From positions 312,707 to 376,706 of the forward strand of contig KN834775.1 in the NCBI GenBank assembly GCA_000827265.1: DNA of 64,000 bases, written 5' to 3'. The DNA comes from Collybiopsis luxurians FD-317 M1. Lineage: Eukaryota; Basidiomycota; Agaricomycetes; Agaricales; Omphalotaceae. The notes under the pieces were generated by a model, which ran no database searches, had not been told where the DNA came from, and saw only the letters and a program-made list of their open reading frames with translations. A program made the translations under genes and the position numbers. Positions 11,107 to 22,570 of the stretch are shown here, one piece after another; position 1 is the first letter of the stretch; each line of letters opens with the position of its first letter.

Positions 11107-12082
11107 CAAATCTGGTGGTCAAGCTCAAGGTCCCGCCCCGAGTTCACGCCTTTTCGTAAAATCAGCGATGAGTCGAATCGCTTCTATTAACCTTTATTGT
11201 TGTCTAGGCTCCCGACCTGCATATTTCCCGCATAAACGCTCTCTTCAAATTCGACCAGAGAACCGCCAGTATGTTTAGCGACAACGAGACAGAGCTACCT
11301 ACGGACTACCTCATATTCATCCAATAAGACGCAGTTTTTCTACTCATTCTACCGCACGCGGAACCCTTACCGCGTGTATCCAAGCTTTAAATTTTTCGAC
11401 AGTGCGACTCACACTAGGAAGCTGAAATTCGAGTGTAGGATGCCGTATCGATCTATCGTTTTGCGTCGAGGCTCGCTGCGCACTGTTCGGAGCAATCCAC
11501 CGCATTTACCTTACTCAACAAAGTCAGTCTCGTTTGAAATGATCTGAAAAGGAATTACTGCTATGTACGAGGCGCTCTAGCTACTAAGACTTACTTCTCG
11601 ATGTATGCCAGAGCAACATTATCGCTAAGGTGGGGATCACCGCTCGCAACAGACGTTCAATTTCGAGGAAAACGATTGCACTCGAATCGTGTTTTCGTTT
11701 CATACTCCCGAGTAACTCGCAATTGTGCAAATCGACGTTGTTAGAACTGCCGATACCATAGGCTAATTCCTTGCACAACTTTCAGTTATCTGTAGCTGTC
11801 TGTTTGCCTTACGGTCACCAGCAGCAAGATTTCATCATCCAGCCCGCGCAGCGTGAACATACGGAGAAAAGCAGAAGCGTCTCGATTACAGAATACTAAT
11901 GGCTACAAAAAAAATTACTTGGGTACTACATATGTCACAAAGTGGCATTTTCGAGAAATTGATCGTTTTTGGTCAGTAAGATATATCTCATCTCATCTTC
12001 GGATGGGATGCGTAAAGCAATCATGAAGCGTGAAGTAGAGTAAAATTCGTCAAAAGAATCATTAGAACCTCATCAACTCTGC
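11107..12082. other. Unresolved stretch, possible minus-strand gene remnant
   Basis: About 1 kb without a model I trust. On the minus strand three pieces look protein-like but do not join cleanly: a frame at 11584-11778 (LHNCELLGSMKRKHDSSA), which ends at a good GTAAGT donor; a frame near 11350-11510 (HPTLEFQLPSVSRTVEKF); and a frame near 11210-11280 (HTGGSLVEFEESVYAG). This pattern fits a decayed or poorly spliced minus-strand gene. The right end is the 3' side of the HMG-box gene. Confidence 0.25.
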
Positions 12083-13973
12083 TCATTGGTATTCAATGGA
12101 TGCACCCGATGGATCCAATTCCATACTGGGCATTCTCGGGCTCGATATAATGCCACTCCACAATTCATCGAGGGTAGACCCGCAATTAGGGGATGGAGCA
12201 GAGGAACTGAGATTGTTTCCTCTCTCGGGAACGCTCATCGGTGGCGCTTCCGAAGACGAGTGGGCCGGAAACTGATAGCCCTCAGTCGAATAGCCGGCGA
12301 TATGCTCTTCGTCTTGGTCGCCGCATGCAGACGTAGTCACGTCCATGCTACGCTCTACGACAGTCCCGCTCGATGTGTTGACGGCACAGGAATTTTGGAT
12401 GGGTTCTTCCGCGGTGGCACTTGTCAATGGTGGCATGGTTTTTGAGGCTTGGATCTGAAAATCCTCCCTGTCCATCGGAGCAGGAGATCCAGTATACGTT
12501 GTAGAAGGACGCGAGCTGATTTCTGAGACAATGTCAGACAGAGGGGGTGTATGGATGGAAATGAAAGGTACGGCGGCGCGGCACGAGTCAAGGAAATCTA
12601 AGGACATCTTGTTCGGGGAGTTTTCGGATGGGTCAATATGATATGTCTGCGCAAATGGGAAGTTGAGGAAGGGTTCGCCGTGATACTGCTCTTCTACTGG
12701 CACGTAGCATAGTCGCCCATTCGTTTCAAAATCCAATGAACTCGCGAACCGTTGTTGGAATAGCGATTCCCTAGTCACCTGAGGTAGATGCAACGTTGTT
12801 TGAGTAGGGGGGTATAATGGAACTAGAGAGTGATGGGAGGCCAAGGAGGGTCGTAGCAATGGGCTGGAGGAGTCATAAGTTTGAGAGACGTGCGCAAGTC
12901 TCGAAGCTGGTCGGCTGGAGGGCTGGCCGTGAGCATTGTATAGTAGGGGCACGGGGGACGGCCTTCGACTAGAGTATGCCGATGGCGCCACAGAGTGAGA
13001 CCGACTTGGGGGATTAGAAAAAGACTGCGAGAGGATAGGCAGAAGAGTGGGTATCACGATGGGAGCAGGGGACAAACAATCTACTGGCGATGGAGTGCCA
13101 GCAACATCAATCTTAAGGAATCCCTCTTCCCAACCATGTTCCCGTTCCCATCGAGCTACGGCACTCTTCAATTCGTCTCCCTTCTTTCCTTCTCGAGTTA
13201 GGCAACGAGCAATGAACTCTTCGCGCTCTTTTCGAAGCTCAATGATCTTCTCCTTGTCGTAGACAGTTTGAGGAGCATCGTTTATCAGAGGCTCAATCCG
13301 TGTTTTTGAAGCCACGGTGCTAGGTTTCTGCCCCCTTTCCGTTTGGCCCTTTTTCTTCTTCCCATGTATGGGCCGAAAACGATAATCTGGATATATGCGC
13401 TTGTGTTCTGCTGTTGCCGCTTTTGCCCTTTTGTACCATACTGCTTTCTCTTCTTCTGGCAATAATTTCCAGCAAGAGCCTGTACGGGACACGACAGACG
13501 GAGTATTAGTTACGAACCCGTAGCAAATAATGGGCCTGGAGTGTTTTCTCACCTATGATTTTGCTTAGTGAAGTTCGATTTGTCTCAATTGATCCCGGGA
13601 TGTGCTGCTGTCTGACAAATTCCGAGCGAAAAAGCATGAAAGCGTTGGGTGGACGAGGTATTTTGCCATCGTTCTTTCGACGGCGCCGCGCCGAGTTGGG
13701 TTTTGACGATGAAGGTGGAAACCGCATTTCTGACATATCTAAGCATTCCGGGGAGGAATTATCCTCGTCGGCAGTCTCGGAATCGCATGTGTATGTTAAT
13801 GGAGTTACATTGGGTGCAAAGTTGAACTCTGGCATCGGTAACTCCGATGGGGATGTTGCGGGATCTATATATTGGATCATAAGAGGCTCATTGCAGAGTA
13901 GATACGAGAACGAAAACATACCCGAAGATTTTCGTTCTTCCAAGATCCTTGTACGAGCTCGCGTAGCAGGCAT
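12083..13973 (-). CDS. HMG-box transcription factor (MAT-type HMG)
   Basis: Sequence-specific DNA-binding protein, expected in the nucleus. Two exons (13553-13973 and 12083-13479), 605 aa. The HMG box spans the intron: KIPRPPNAFMLFRSEF, then IPGSIETNRTSLSKIIG before it and SCWKLLPEEEKAVWYKRA plus YPDYRFRP after it. This is the MAT/STE11-like class of box common in mushrooms. Upstream is an acidic, Ser-rich arm; downstream is a short basic stretch (GKKKKG) and then about 380 residues of Ser/Pro-rich disorder. A possible 57-nt in-frame intron (GTATGT...ATATAG) sits after residue 18; if spliced, the protein is 586 aa. It is not at a recognisable mating-type locus, because no homeodomain pair is near. 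Confidence 0.88.
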
Positions 13974-15066
13974 TTCCAGTATACCACCTGAAAAAAAAGA
14001 GAAGATACACAGAGGAACGAGGAAAAGGCGTAGTCAAGCAAAAGATTATTCTTAAAGCATACAAGACACGTCTCTTTTAAAGCTATCTGGAATACCATAT
14101 ATAGTTCTTGAACGTTGTTGTATTCCTTAGCATCGCCACATCGCCACATCATCATGTAGAAATCACGTGCACACAATGATCGCGTCGCTTGACTTGGCGC
14201 TTACTTTACCCTTCCCTGTGCTTCTGTCTCTCTCAGCTTTGAATCTTGCAAAGATGGGTACAGCTCAAGACGTACAGCGAGAGTCGTTTGCAGAGTCGTA
14301 CTCTGTAGCTCAAGCCCCAGCAACGACGTCCTCTGCCCATTCATTGGGTCAATATTCTCGATTTGGAAAGATCTTTGTTTTTATCGCAGATGGAATACCT
14401 TGTTCGAAAATTCGAATTTACACTAGAAGGGATGTTTCCTTCTATCTGGAATATGATCCAAGTTTGGAATACCAGAGCGATCCAGTTTGAGAATAAGAGC
14501 ACTGCATAGGGATTTGATCAAGTACAAAGACCGAGTAGCCTCGTAAGGTGTTCAAATATAACTCTCTTGTTCTTTGATCGTCGTTTCTTCTGGGATATGA
14601 ATGGACGGGATCGCGTCAATACAGCTTGATACTGAACAAGATTGAAGAGATCATACGTGGAATAGGGAAAGAAACGGATGAACAACTAGGTCGCAGTTGA
14701 ACGTTGAACGTTGATATATCAATCTTGATTTGCGCACCATGCATTCTTTTCCTTAGTTCAATGCTACACTTTGAGAAGCCGCCAGACTGTCTTGAGTCCA
14801 TTATTCGCGGCAAGCTCCCCTCACTTCAGCCCAAGTGCTCTGCTAACACTCAAGGGTACCTTTGACAAATTACTTGAGTTGGGTTAGCTGGTAACTGAAG
14901 CGGCTATAAATGGGAGCGTGAGAACATGACAACACTCGCGCTCAAGAGTCACTTGCTGTGCTGTCTTCCGCAAGGCATTCACCTACCCCAAGCCTCGAAT
15001 TTCTCTTAGATCTATACCACCATCATATACGGCTGCCCAGCGACTCTGTGAACAGAACAGGACAAA
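13974..15066. other. Divergent intergenic region (HMG-box gene / RhoGAP gene)
   Basis: About 1.1 kb holding both promoters. A plus-strand frame at 14167-14490 (107 aa, with a hydrophobic N-terminus) has no recognisable family and is probably chance. CATCGCCACATCGCCACATC near 14130 is a short direct repeat. Confidence 0.4.
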
Positions 15067-18000
15067 ATGGCAGTATTGTCCCTGCCGTTGACCTTTAATA
15101 ATTCGTTCTGGACACAGGATTACAGGAAAGGCGTAGAAGTTCTCTTTCAGAAGCTTGAGCAGGCAAGTACTCGTTCTGTCAGAGAATCAGTATCTCCTCT
15201 GACTGTATTTTAAAGGGGACCATCGAGAATGAACAGATTATCGCGTTCATACGGGTATGTTCGCTTTAACAATCACTTGGATTATACTAATTAAAAATTC
15301 ACCCTGCAGGCAAGAGCTGATGCTGAAACCCAACTCGCAGAATCATTAAACAAAACGGCTCTCATTGGGACGACAGGCATGTAATTTTTTGTGTTTTATT
15401 CGAACACTGCTCATAGGAGCTACTTACAGACTCTGGATTCGCTGCTGATGACGGAGCTTCTTTACTTATGGCGTTTCGTGGTCTCCAGGCAGAGTCCATT
15501 ACTCAAGCTCAAAAGCATTTGAATATCTCCAAGGAGCTCAACAGTTTGGTGGCCGATCCGTTTGTTGAATGGGCCAAGGGCTACAAAGTACTCGCGTTTC
15601 ACGTTCCATACCCACCTTTCTACTGACACGTTTCAAAGGACCGCGTCATGCAAAGTAAAGGAGTGGTCCTCGATCAGTGGCTCTACAGCTACGAGCATAA
15701 TTTGGGTGAAGTCGCTAAACTCAAGCACCAGTATTTAGCCAAGGTAAGAAAGGCAGATGAAGCCGAAGATGAGTACGTTGCCCTTGATTTCTCTTTTTCC
15801 GCGAAATATCTCAAGGTTTTCCCAGCGCGAAGTTTGCCCCCAATTCCGGTGGCACTGATCATTATACTACGTCTCCTCGACTTCGCCCGCTCGATGCTCG
15901 TTCTCCTCCCCAGCGTACCTCCAGCGTTTCCGAACGTATTGCCGCCCGATTGAAGGACATTCAGAAGAAGAGTGCCCATACATTCTCAGCCAAACCCGAA
16001 ACTACCTCCTTGCTTTCGGAGGAACCCGAGGATACCGAGAAGGAAGAGCCTAGAGTAGACAAGGGAAAAGGAAAGGCAGTTGGTCTCGAGGCTGCATCTC
16101 CAATGCAACTAAACTCTCCCCTCCCCATGTCGCCCCCATTGCCTCCAAAAGTGGAAATACCTGGATCCCCTGTTCCTCCCCCGGCGGCAGAGCCCATGCT
16201 TTTGGCCGGACTTTCCCTTCCTCCTGCTGCTGTCTCTCGGCTTTTGACGAAGGCAGCCGGCGAGCTCAACATGCGTTCTGTCCGGTTCCCGTTATTGGGA
16301 GAGTACAAAGACTGCTTTACTGGCGAAGAATTTGTAGCATGGTTGAAGGACAATGTTCAAGGCTTGGGCGGAAGTCTGGACCGCGCCGAACAAGCAGCAA
16401 AGGATCTTACAGAGAGGGACGGTTTACTTCGACGTATCGGAGAATTAGGAAATGATTTTGAGCATTCGGACGAAGCCTTTTATCAATTCCGTCCAAAGGT
16501 ATGTGCGACTACCATTGAGCCTTTATCCTCTGTTCACTCCGCTACATAGGCCTTCCATCTTGAAAGCCAAAATGCAGAAGCGGCTGCCTCTCCCATCAAG
16601 CTTCAACCAGACCAGCTACTCAAACGCACCAACACGTTCTTCAATGTTGTCACAAAAGCTCTCAACTCGAACCAATCATCGGAACCTACTCACCTCAAAG
16701 CTCGCCACGAAGCCGAAGACGCGGACAAGGCATATCGTGTCGCCGTTCGACAAGTTGACAGGCAACGGCTGGGTTTGGAAGAGAGACTTGAAGACACCCT
16801 CAAGACGCTTCAGAGATGGGAACTTGAGCGGCTTCGTGCTGTGAAGACGGGTAAATTCACATCTTTTTCTTGTCACAACAAGTTACTAACGGCCGATTTA
16901 GTTCTTCTTCAGTACCAAGGTACACTTGCGAACCTACCCAAATCCCTTGAGCCTGCCATGAAGCGCCAAGAAACTCTGATCGCCGCTTACCAGCCAGAAA
17001 ACGACTTGAATGCCCTCATCGAGCGTTACCGCACTGGTCCGTTCCGACCTGATGCTCAAGTGTACGAATCAGTTGCTCATGATGAGTCGGATGTGGTATT
17101 TGGCATTGACTTGAGAAAGTGGGCTGAGAGTGGATGGAGTATGTTGACTTCTCCTGAAGAGGAGACGAAGCAAACGATTCCTCCCGTTATCGAGGCGCTG
17201 TTAAAGGCGATAACTGCTGCGTATGAGAAGCTTCCTGCTGACGAAGGTACGTGATTTCACATCTGCCTTTGGCTGTGAGTGTTCAATTGACTTGAACTTT
17301 AGAGAGGCGCAGGTCGTGGATTTATGAAGTTCCACTGTCCGCGATACATCATTTGCGTGAAGCTCTGAACGCGGTACCTCCGGACCAGCCTTTTAAACCA
17401 GAAATGTTTGAACCTTTCGACGCTCCCGTCATTGCTGCTACTATCAAATTGTGGTTGCTAGAACTCGACCCCCCGCTTGGACTTTACGATACGTGGGATG
17501 AATTCCGAAAACTGTACCCTACCATGGGTTCTACTCTTGTCGTCAAAGTGGAAGGTGAAGACGGCAAGGAGGAAAAGATCAAGGAACTGGGTACCCTGCT
17601 TCAGCGTCTTCCCAGGGTCCATCTTTACGTCCTTGATGCAATTGTTAGTCATCTCAAGAAGTGAGTTGGATCCTATTTCGCTTTTCTGTCGCGTATATTG
17701 ACTGTTCTCGCGGTAAGGCTCATTCAATCCACCAAAGTCGAGGAGAGTGATGAAATTTACATCACTAAGCTTGCGCTCTCGATTGGACGCAGTATGTTTG
17801 TTACATTGATCCAAACTTAAGGGACCCTAAAATATTTTTTTAGCCGTCGTTCGACCGAAATTAGAGACCGAGATGACAGTCCAAGATCGTCATCCGACAT
17901 GTATGTTGCATAGACTTGTATTGACTCAGTCGCTGACATTTTCGTTGCAGTACTTTTCATTGATCTTCTTAAGGATTATGATGCCATTCTACCTCCAACA

Positions 18001-18912
18001 ATTGCTCGCAAAAAGCGGGAATCAGAACGTAAAATACCCCTTCGAAAACGTACAGCCCCGATGGACATGAGGATTCACAGAAGCAGGCTTTCGACGGGTA
18101 TCGATCCGAAACAATTGCTAGCCGCACAACATGCAGCGCAAGGCAGAACCAAGTCTCCGCCTCCCGTTCCTCCGATGCCTTCTATACCCGGCCCACCACC
18201 CGTTCAATCTCCAACTGTGCCTCCTCCTCCTCCGCCAGTTATTTCGCCCCAACCTATTCCTCCGCCTCCGCCACCACCACAGGTCGTTGCCACCCCGCCT
18301 GCCGAGCAGGCGGCAGTCCCTGCAGCTCTTGTGGTCCCCCCACCCCCGCCAATGGCTTCTACCCCTGTTGCGAACGACGTTCCTCCAAGACCGTCTTTCA
18401 AGACTCCCCCGCCGGAAGATGAAGACCTTCCTCCTCGGCCGACATTCAAGGAGCCGCCTCCAGAGCCTGAGGAAGCCGAGGCACCTCCGCGACCGCAATT
18501 TGTCGATCCGCCATCGGAGCCTAGTTCCCCTCCCCCTGCGACATTGGTCGCCGGTAAGAACGTCAAACGTGCCAGTGGCTCTCGCACCTCTAGTCCATCA
18601 CCCAAAGTAGCGTCTCGCAGTCCATCCCCTCCAGCAGATCAAACCCTGAGTAATGTCAAATCTTCTATATCAAGGTCTTCCTCGGGAGGAGTTCGTGGTC
18701 CAAGAATAGCCCGTGGACCTCGAGCTCCTGGCGGATCCGCTGGTGGACATAGAGGCAGTATCACTGGCTCTCCTCCTACACCTACAAGCCCAGGTGCAAA
18801 ACGTCTTTCAGGAGGGGGTGGGAGCCGGCCTTCGAGTGTGCTAGGCAGGTCCTCGGCATTCTCTCGTAGAACGATGGCTAGTGATGCTGAGGATGAGGTT
18901 GTCGATAAGTAA
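15067..18912 (+). CDS. F-BAR / DEP / RhoGAP protein (Rgd2-like)
   Basis: Membrane-binding regulator of Rho-family GTPases in cell polarity. Twelve exons, 1087 aa, every junction in phase. Residues 1-165 are the start of an F-BAR domain (LPLTFNNSFW, EQIIAFIRARADAETQLAESL). A Pro/Ser-rich linker follows, then a DEP domain at about 310-390 (MRSVRFPLLGEYKDCFTGEEF). The second, coiled-coil half of the F-BAR comes after DEP (about 410-550), so the F-BAR is split. RhoGAP covers about 600-790 (SWIYEVPLSAIHHLREALN, FDAPVIAATIKLWLLELDPPL). Where active RhoGAPs have the arginine finger (IYR), this protein has IYE. The last 300 residues are Pro-rich with many PPPPP and SP motifs. Introns 1 (15163-15215) and 3 (15377-15429) use GC donors. 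Confidence 0.92.
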
Positions 18913-19120
18913 GAGTCAAGACGGCGTCTGAGCTTGCGGGATTTTGAACCTGAGGTTCGCTTGCTTTGAATGGAACGCTTACATATAATGGATATGTTTT
19001 ATGTCGTATGCTAGTATAGGACTCATCTATGGACTAGTTTGGTACTTATGTATATTGGCAAGTGCCCAGGTCAAGTGCCAAATTACTGTTTAACAACTGG
19101 CTAAGAGTAATGTAAAGTAA

Positions 19121-19201
19121 GCATTAATGGGGTAGTGGTAACCTGGGTCGTTGCCATTATGTGTGTTCGACCCGCCGGGGGTTCGATTCCCTCTTAATGC
19201 A
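19121..19201 (+). tRNA. tRNA-Gly (GCC) with a 10-nt intron
   Basis: A full cloverleaf folds: acceptor GCATTAA/TTAATGC with discriminator A; three-pair D stem GGG/CCT; anticodon stem GGTCG/CGACC; and T arm GGGGG-TTCGATT-CCCTC. The 17 bases between the anticodon stems leave a normal 7-base loop TTGCCAT once 10 bases (19157-19166) are removed after position 37, the standard intron site. The anticodon GCC is at 19153-19155. Mature length is 71 nt before CCA addition, normal for tRNA-Gly. Confidence 0.9.
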
Positions 19202-19691
19202 TTCAGCTCCTTAATCTGGAATTTTTTGTTGCTCTGTTGAAATATATTGATGTTATTTATTTGTTTTCGCTTCACTCATATTCATCGACCTTCTAAGCGG
19301 ATATTTCTCATTCTTTGTCGTCGTTGAGCGGACCTAACTTGGTGTATATCTTAGATCATACGGATCCTCCGTTCATCTCCAGGACGCTTCGCGCTAATGT
19401 GAAACTTCAACTCGCATACTGTACAGCGGACAAGACTGACTGAGGACCGCTAATAAGTATAGGCAAGCTGAAATAGGATGACAGCAAGCGGTGTTCGGAT
19501 GGATATAATTTGTACATCAGGATGTAGTTACTCGAAAGTATAGACGCAGAAACTGGTTTTGAAATGAGAAGGTTGCATCGATGTGCGTGCGCATTAAGAA
19601 TATAGAGTGTGGGTAGACAAAGTACAATGATGGAAATACAGTTGCAGTCGTAAAGGTCATGCAAGTCATAACGGTCAAAAAGACCTAGATT
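19202..19691. other. Intergenic region after tRNA-Gly
   Basis: About 490 bases with a T-rich stretch just after the tRNA (GGAATTTTTTGTTG), a plausible Pol III stop, then the 3' side of the sorting nexin gene. No gene seen. Confidence 0.4.
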
Positions 19692-22312
19692 TCACCAGAA
19701 CAGATTACCGAAGACACTTCCTCTCCCTTCACCCTTGTACCCTCCACCGAGCAAGGTTCCAACAGCTACACTGACGGGGCGCATGGGGGTCGAGTCAAAA
19801 ACGTGAGGGCATGGTTGGAGAAGGGGAGCTGGCGTCAAGCGTGGTGCCTCCAGTTCGCGTTCGTATATGGACGGTTGGCGCGGGGCAGAGGCAGAGAGTG
19901 AAAGCATGTGCGATGATGAGGTTGACCGCAGTATTGACGAAGACGAACTCGATACAGGTAGCGGCTCCGACGGAGAGTCGAAGGAGGAACGGGCAGCTTG
20001 AAGACGGCTGAGGATCTGGATAGTGCAGTGAATAATATGTAAACCAAATGAGGGTTCAGACCGAAAGAAGCTGACGCACTTGTTCGTACAAAGCGATTTC
20101 CCCGTCCAAATGATCTTTAGCCAATGTTTCAAAATCCTCCACCTTTTGTGAATGATACGTTTCCATTTCTGCCATTGTCGTGTTCAGGACCGTTTCACAT
20201 CGAGAAGCCATGTCCTCGTCGGTCTGGGGTGCTATCTGTCAGGAAATTATAAAGCCAAAGGGTACAAAAAACAACATACATGACCTTCCCGCCCAGCCTC
20301 TCTGTATCTTGTAAGAGTTGATCTATGGGTGCTCACGACACCCTCGTATATTGGTAATGGATGAGCCACACCCTTGAGTGATTCATGAGTCGCAAGTTGG
20401 GTGCGTCGTGCCTGTAAATACGATGAGATTCAGCTACACAGAAGCAAAATCTTAGCGGCACGAACATGATCATCATACAAATCCGCAACGCTCTGGAACG
20501 TCTCTGCGGTCCGCTGAAGCGATTTAGTAAGTGCTAGACATTCCTGACATCCTTCTCGCCAACACCAAGCTCCGTCTTCATTCATCAGACCTTTTCCTTT
20601 ATATCTATCTCTGGGCTTCAGCCCAGCAAGCTTACTCTCATCCTCGTCTTCATCTTCCTCCGCGATTCCAGCGATATGGCCCGGAGATGCCAGAGACTTC
20701 GAAGTTATCAATGATAGTAAAGAATAGGAAAGTAAACGTTCAGCTTTGGACATCTCTGCTAAACAGTCAGATACGAGTGTCGTGATGCCTATGCATAGGG
20801 ACTCACCAAGTCTAGCCTCCCGCACGCCCCCAAAGATGCTCCGCATGCCTTGTACGCCTTTCCCAACAGCGCGAGTATGTGATGCAAAGCGTTCTACTGC
20901 TTCTTCCGCATCTTCAAGATCGAGATTAAAAGCTGGATGGAAGACCTGGGCGTAAAATGATGGGCCGGCAGGAGCTTTCGAAAGATGTAAGGGAGCTAGT
21001 CGTTTCCATTCCTTGTCCTCAGGTAAATGACCAGCAAAAAATGGATAGGTCTCGCTCAACTTACAGAATCACTTTCGCAGCTCAAGAACCACGTCACGAC
21101 TTCAGCATACCGGGCTACTGGATGCCTGACTATTCTCCCTATGTATCGCTCAAGATCTCCTCGTCTAGCCTCAACAAATTCATCGCTGAAGCGGCCTGCG
21201 TACTGCTTCTCTGGAAGAGGAGGTAATGCTATCCCGGGAAGCCTTCGAGCGAGTGCAGTGTGAAGAATGACAAATTGAGAGAATCGGCGCTGGACAGTTA
21301 TACGTGTGGGAGAAGACGGCGGTTCGTCGCGATTCGGTTCGACAGTCGTAGCGTTGAACAGCGATGTGACGTTGTACACCGTATAAGATCCGGATAAGAT
21401 CGATGTACGTTTAGAGGGAGAATGGACCAATACTTTGAAGGGTGGAAGCTTGGATTTCCATGCATGGCCAGCGTCAATAAAGTGACGATCTGCCTCTGGA
21501 AGACGTGAGCCGTTGATGCGAGCATTTTCTTCAGCTTCAGCTAGCTCTGAATCCACATCATCTTCGTCTTCTTCGGATATAACGCTACTCAGTTTCTCAT
21601 GACTTGGCCATATCCCGTCTCCGAAATGAGTAGTGGTAGTAATCGTTGTATCTGCAGCTTTTCCCTTCAAGACCCATTCTTCAGCTCCGCTGGTTACAAA
21701 GCTTGAGAATCTATTAAGGCTCTTTCCTCCGAGTAAACTTTGTCGAAAGCTGGGAAACATCCATTCACCGGTGTTCTGGGGTATAATTGGCGTTGCTGAG
21801 GATCCAGCAACGGAATTCCTAGGGGTGATTGAGCTCGATGAGGTTTCCTTTTTCCGTCTGAACTTGCTTGGAGGCGCGGATAGGTTGGGATTCGCGGCAT
21901 CTGGCTCGAAAGTCGCAGTGAATTCAGAAGTATACTGCAGCAAAGGTCAGATCTAAACATAGCACAAGGTCTGCTGCGTGCGCACCGTGAAGTATGATCT
22001 AGGAAGCAATCCGATTTCCCCATCTACATCGCTGACCAGACTCCAGCCATCTGAAACATCCTCTTTCACAACTTCAAGCTCATCTCCAGCATGGACTGTG
22101 AGCTCTCGAAACTCTGCTTTTCCTTCGAAGTCATACAAGGCTCTCGCCGGTCGTCGGTTCTCGGTATTTTCAAGAGTGTCTTCATCCGATAGATCGCTGG
22201 AAAGCTGATGTTGGGTCCAAGCAGTCGAGGCATTTATACCGGCGTCGAATTCAGAATGAGGACGGATAACACTGGCTGAAGGAGATTTTGTAGCTCGCGG
22301 GAGAGTCGCCAT
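19692..22312 (-). CDS. SH3-PX-BAR sorting nexin (SNX9/18-like)
   Basis: Endocytic/endosomal adaptor that binds phosphoinositides and bends membrane. Seven exons. Exon 1 (21986-22312) carries the SH3 domain: ALYDFEGKAEFRELTVHAGD, then DGWSLV and GLLPRSYF. Exon 2 (21065-21934) contains an acidic linker and the PX domain (YTVYNVTSLF, VQRRFSQFVILHTALARRLP, LPPLPEKQYAGRF, RRGDLERYIGRI). The remaining exons form the BAR region (FYAQVFHPAFNLDLEDAEEA onward, then LNTTMAEMETYHSQKVEDF). A Ser-rich tail ends SVFGNLFW. A 51-nt in-frame stretch after EARL has GTGAGT...TTAGCAG borders and is taken as an intron. No protein symbol is certain for mushrooms. Confidence 0.88.
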
Positions 22313-22570
22313 GGCTCAGATTCGATATATGTATAAGTAGAAAAGATAGACAGAAGGTCGGACTTGGTGGGTGCTAGGAAGAAACACTAATACAGTAACA
22401 CTGATAGGAGTCATCACTCAATTTCGAAATTCAGTGTTCTATCAACTCTCTACAGCCATTTCGAAATTCAGTATCATATCATATGTTTAACTGATGCCAA
22501 GAACAGAGCTTTGTGGTCAAAAAAGAGAGGTAAAGTCGAACATTGACATATACAGAAATCTTGACTATGA

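Noticed and set aside
18118..18605. Long minus and second plus frames in the RhoGAP tail
   Set aside because: Shadows of the Pro-rich coding sequence; composition is only the complement or shift of CCN codons.
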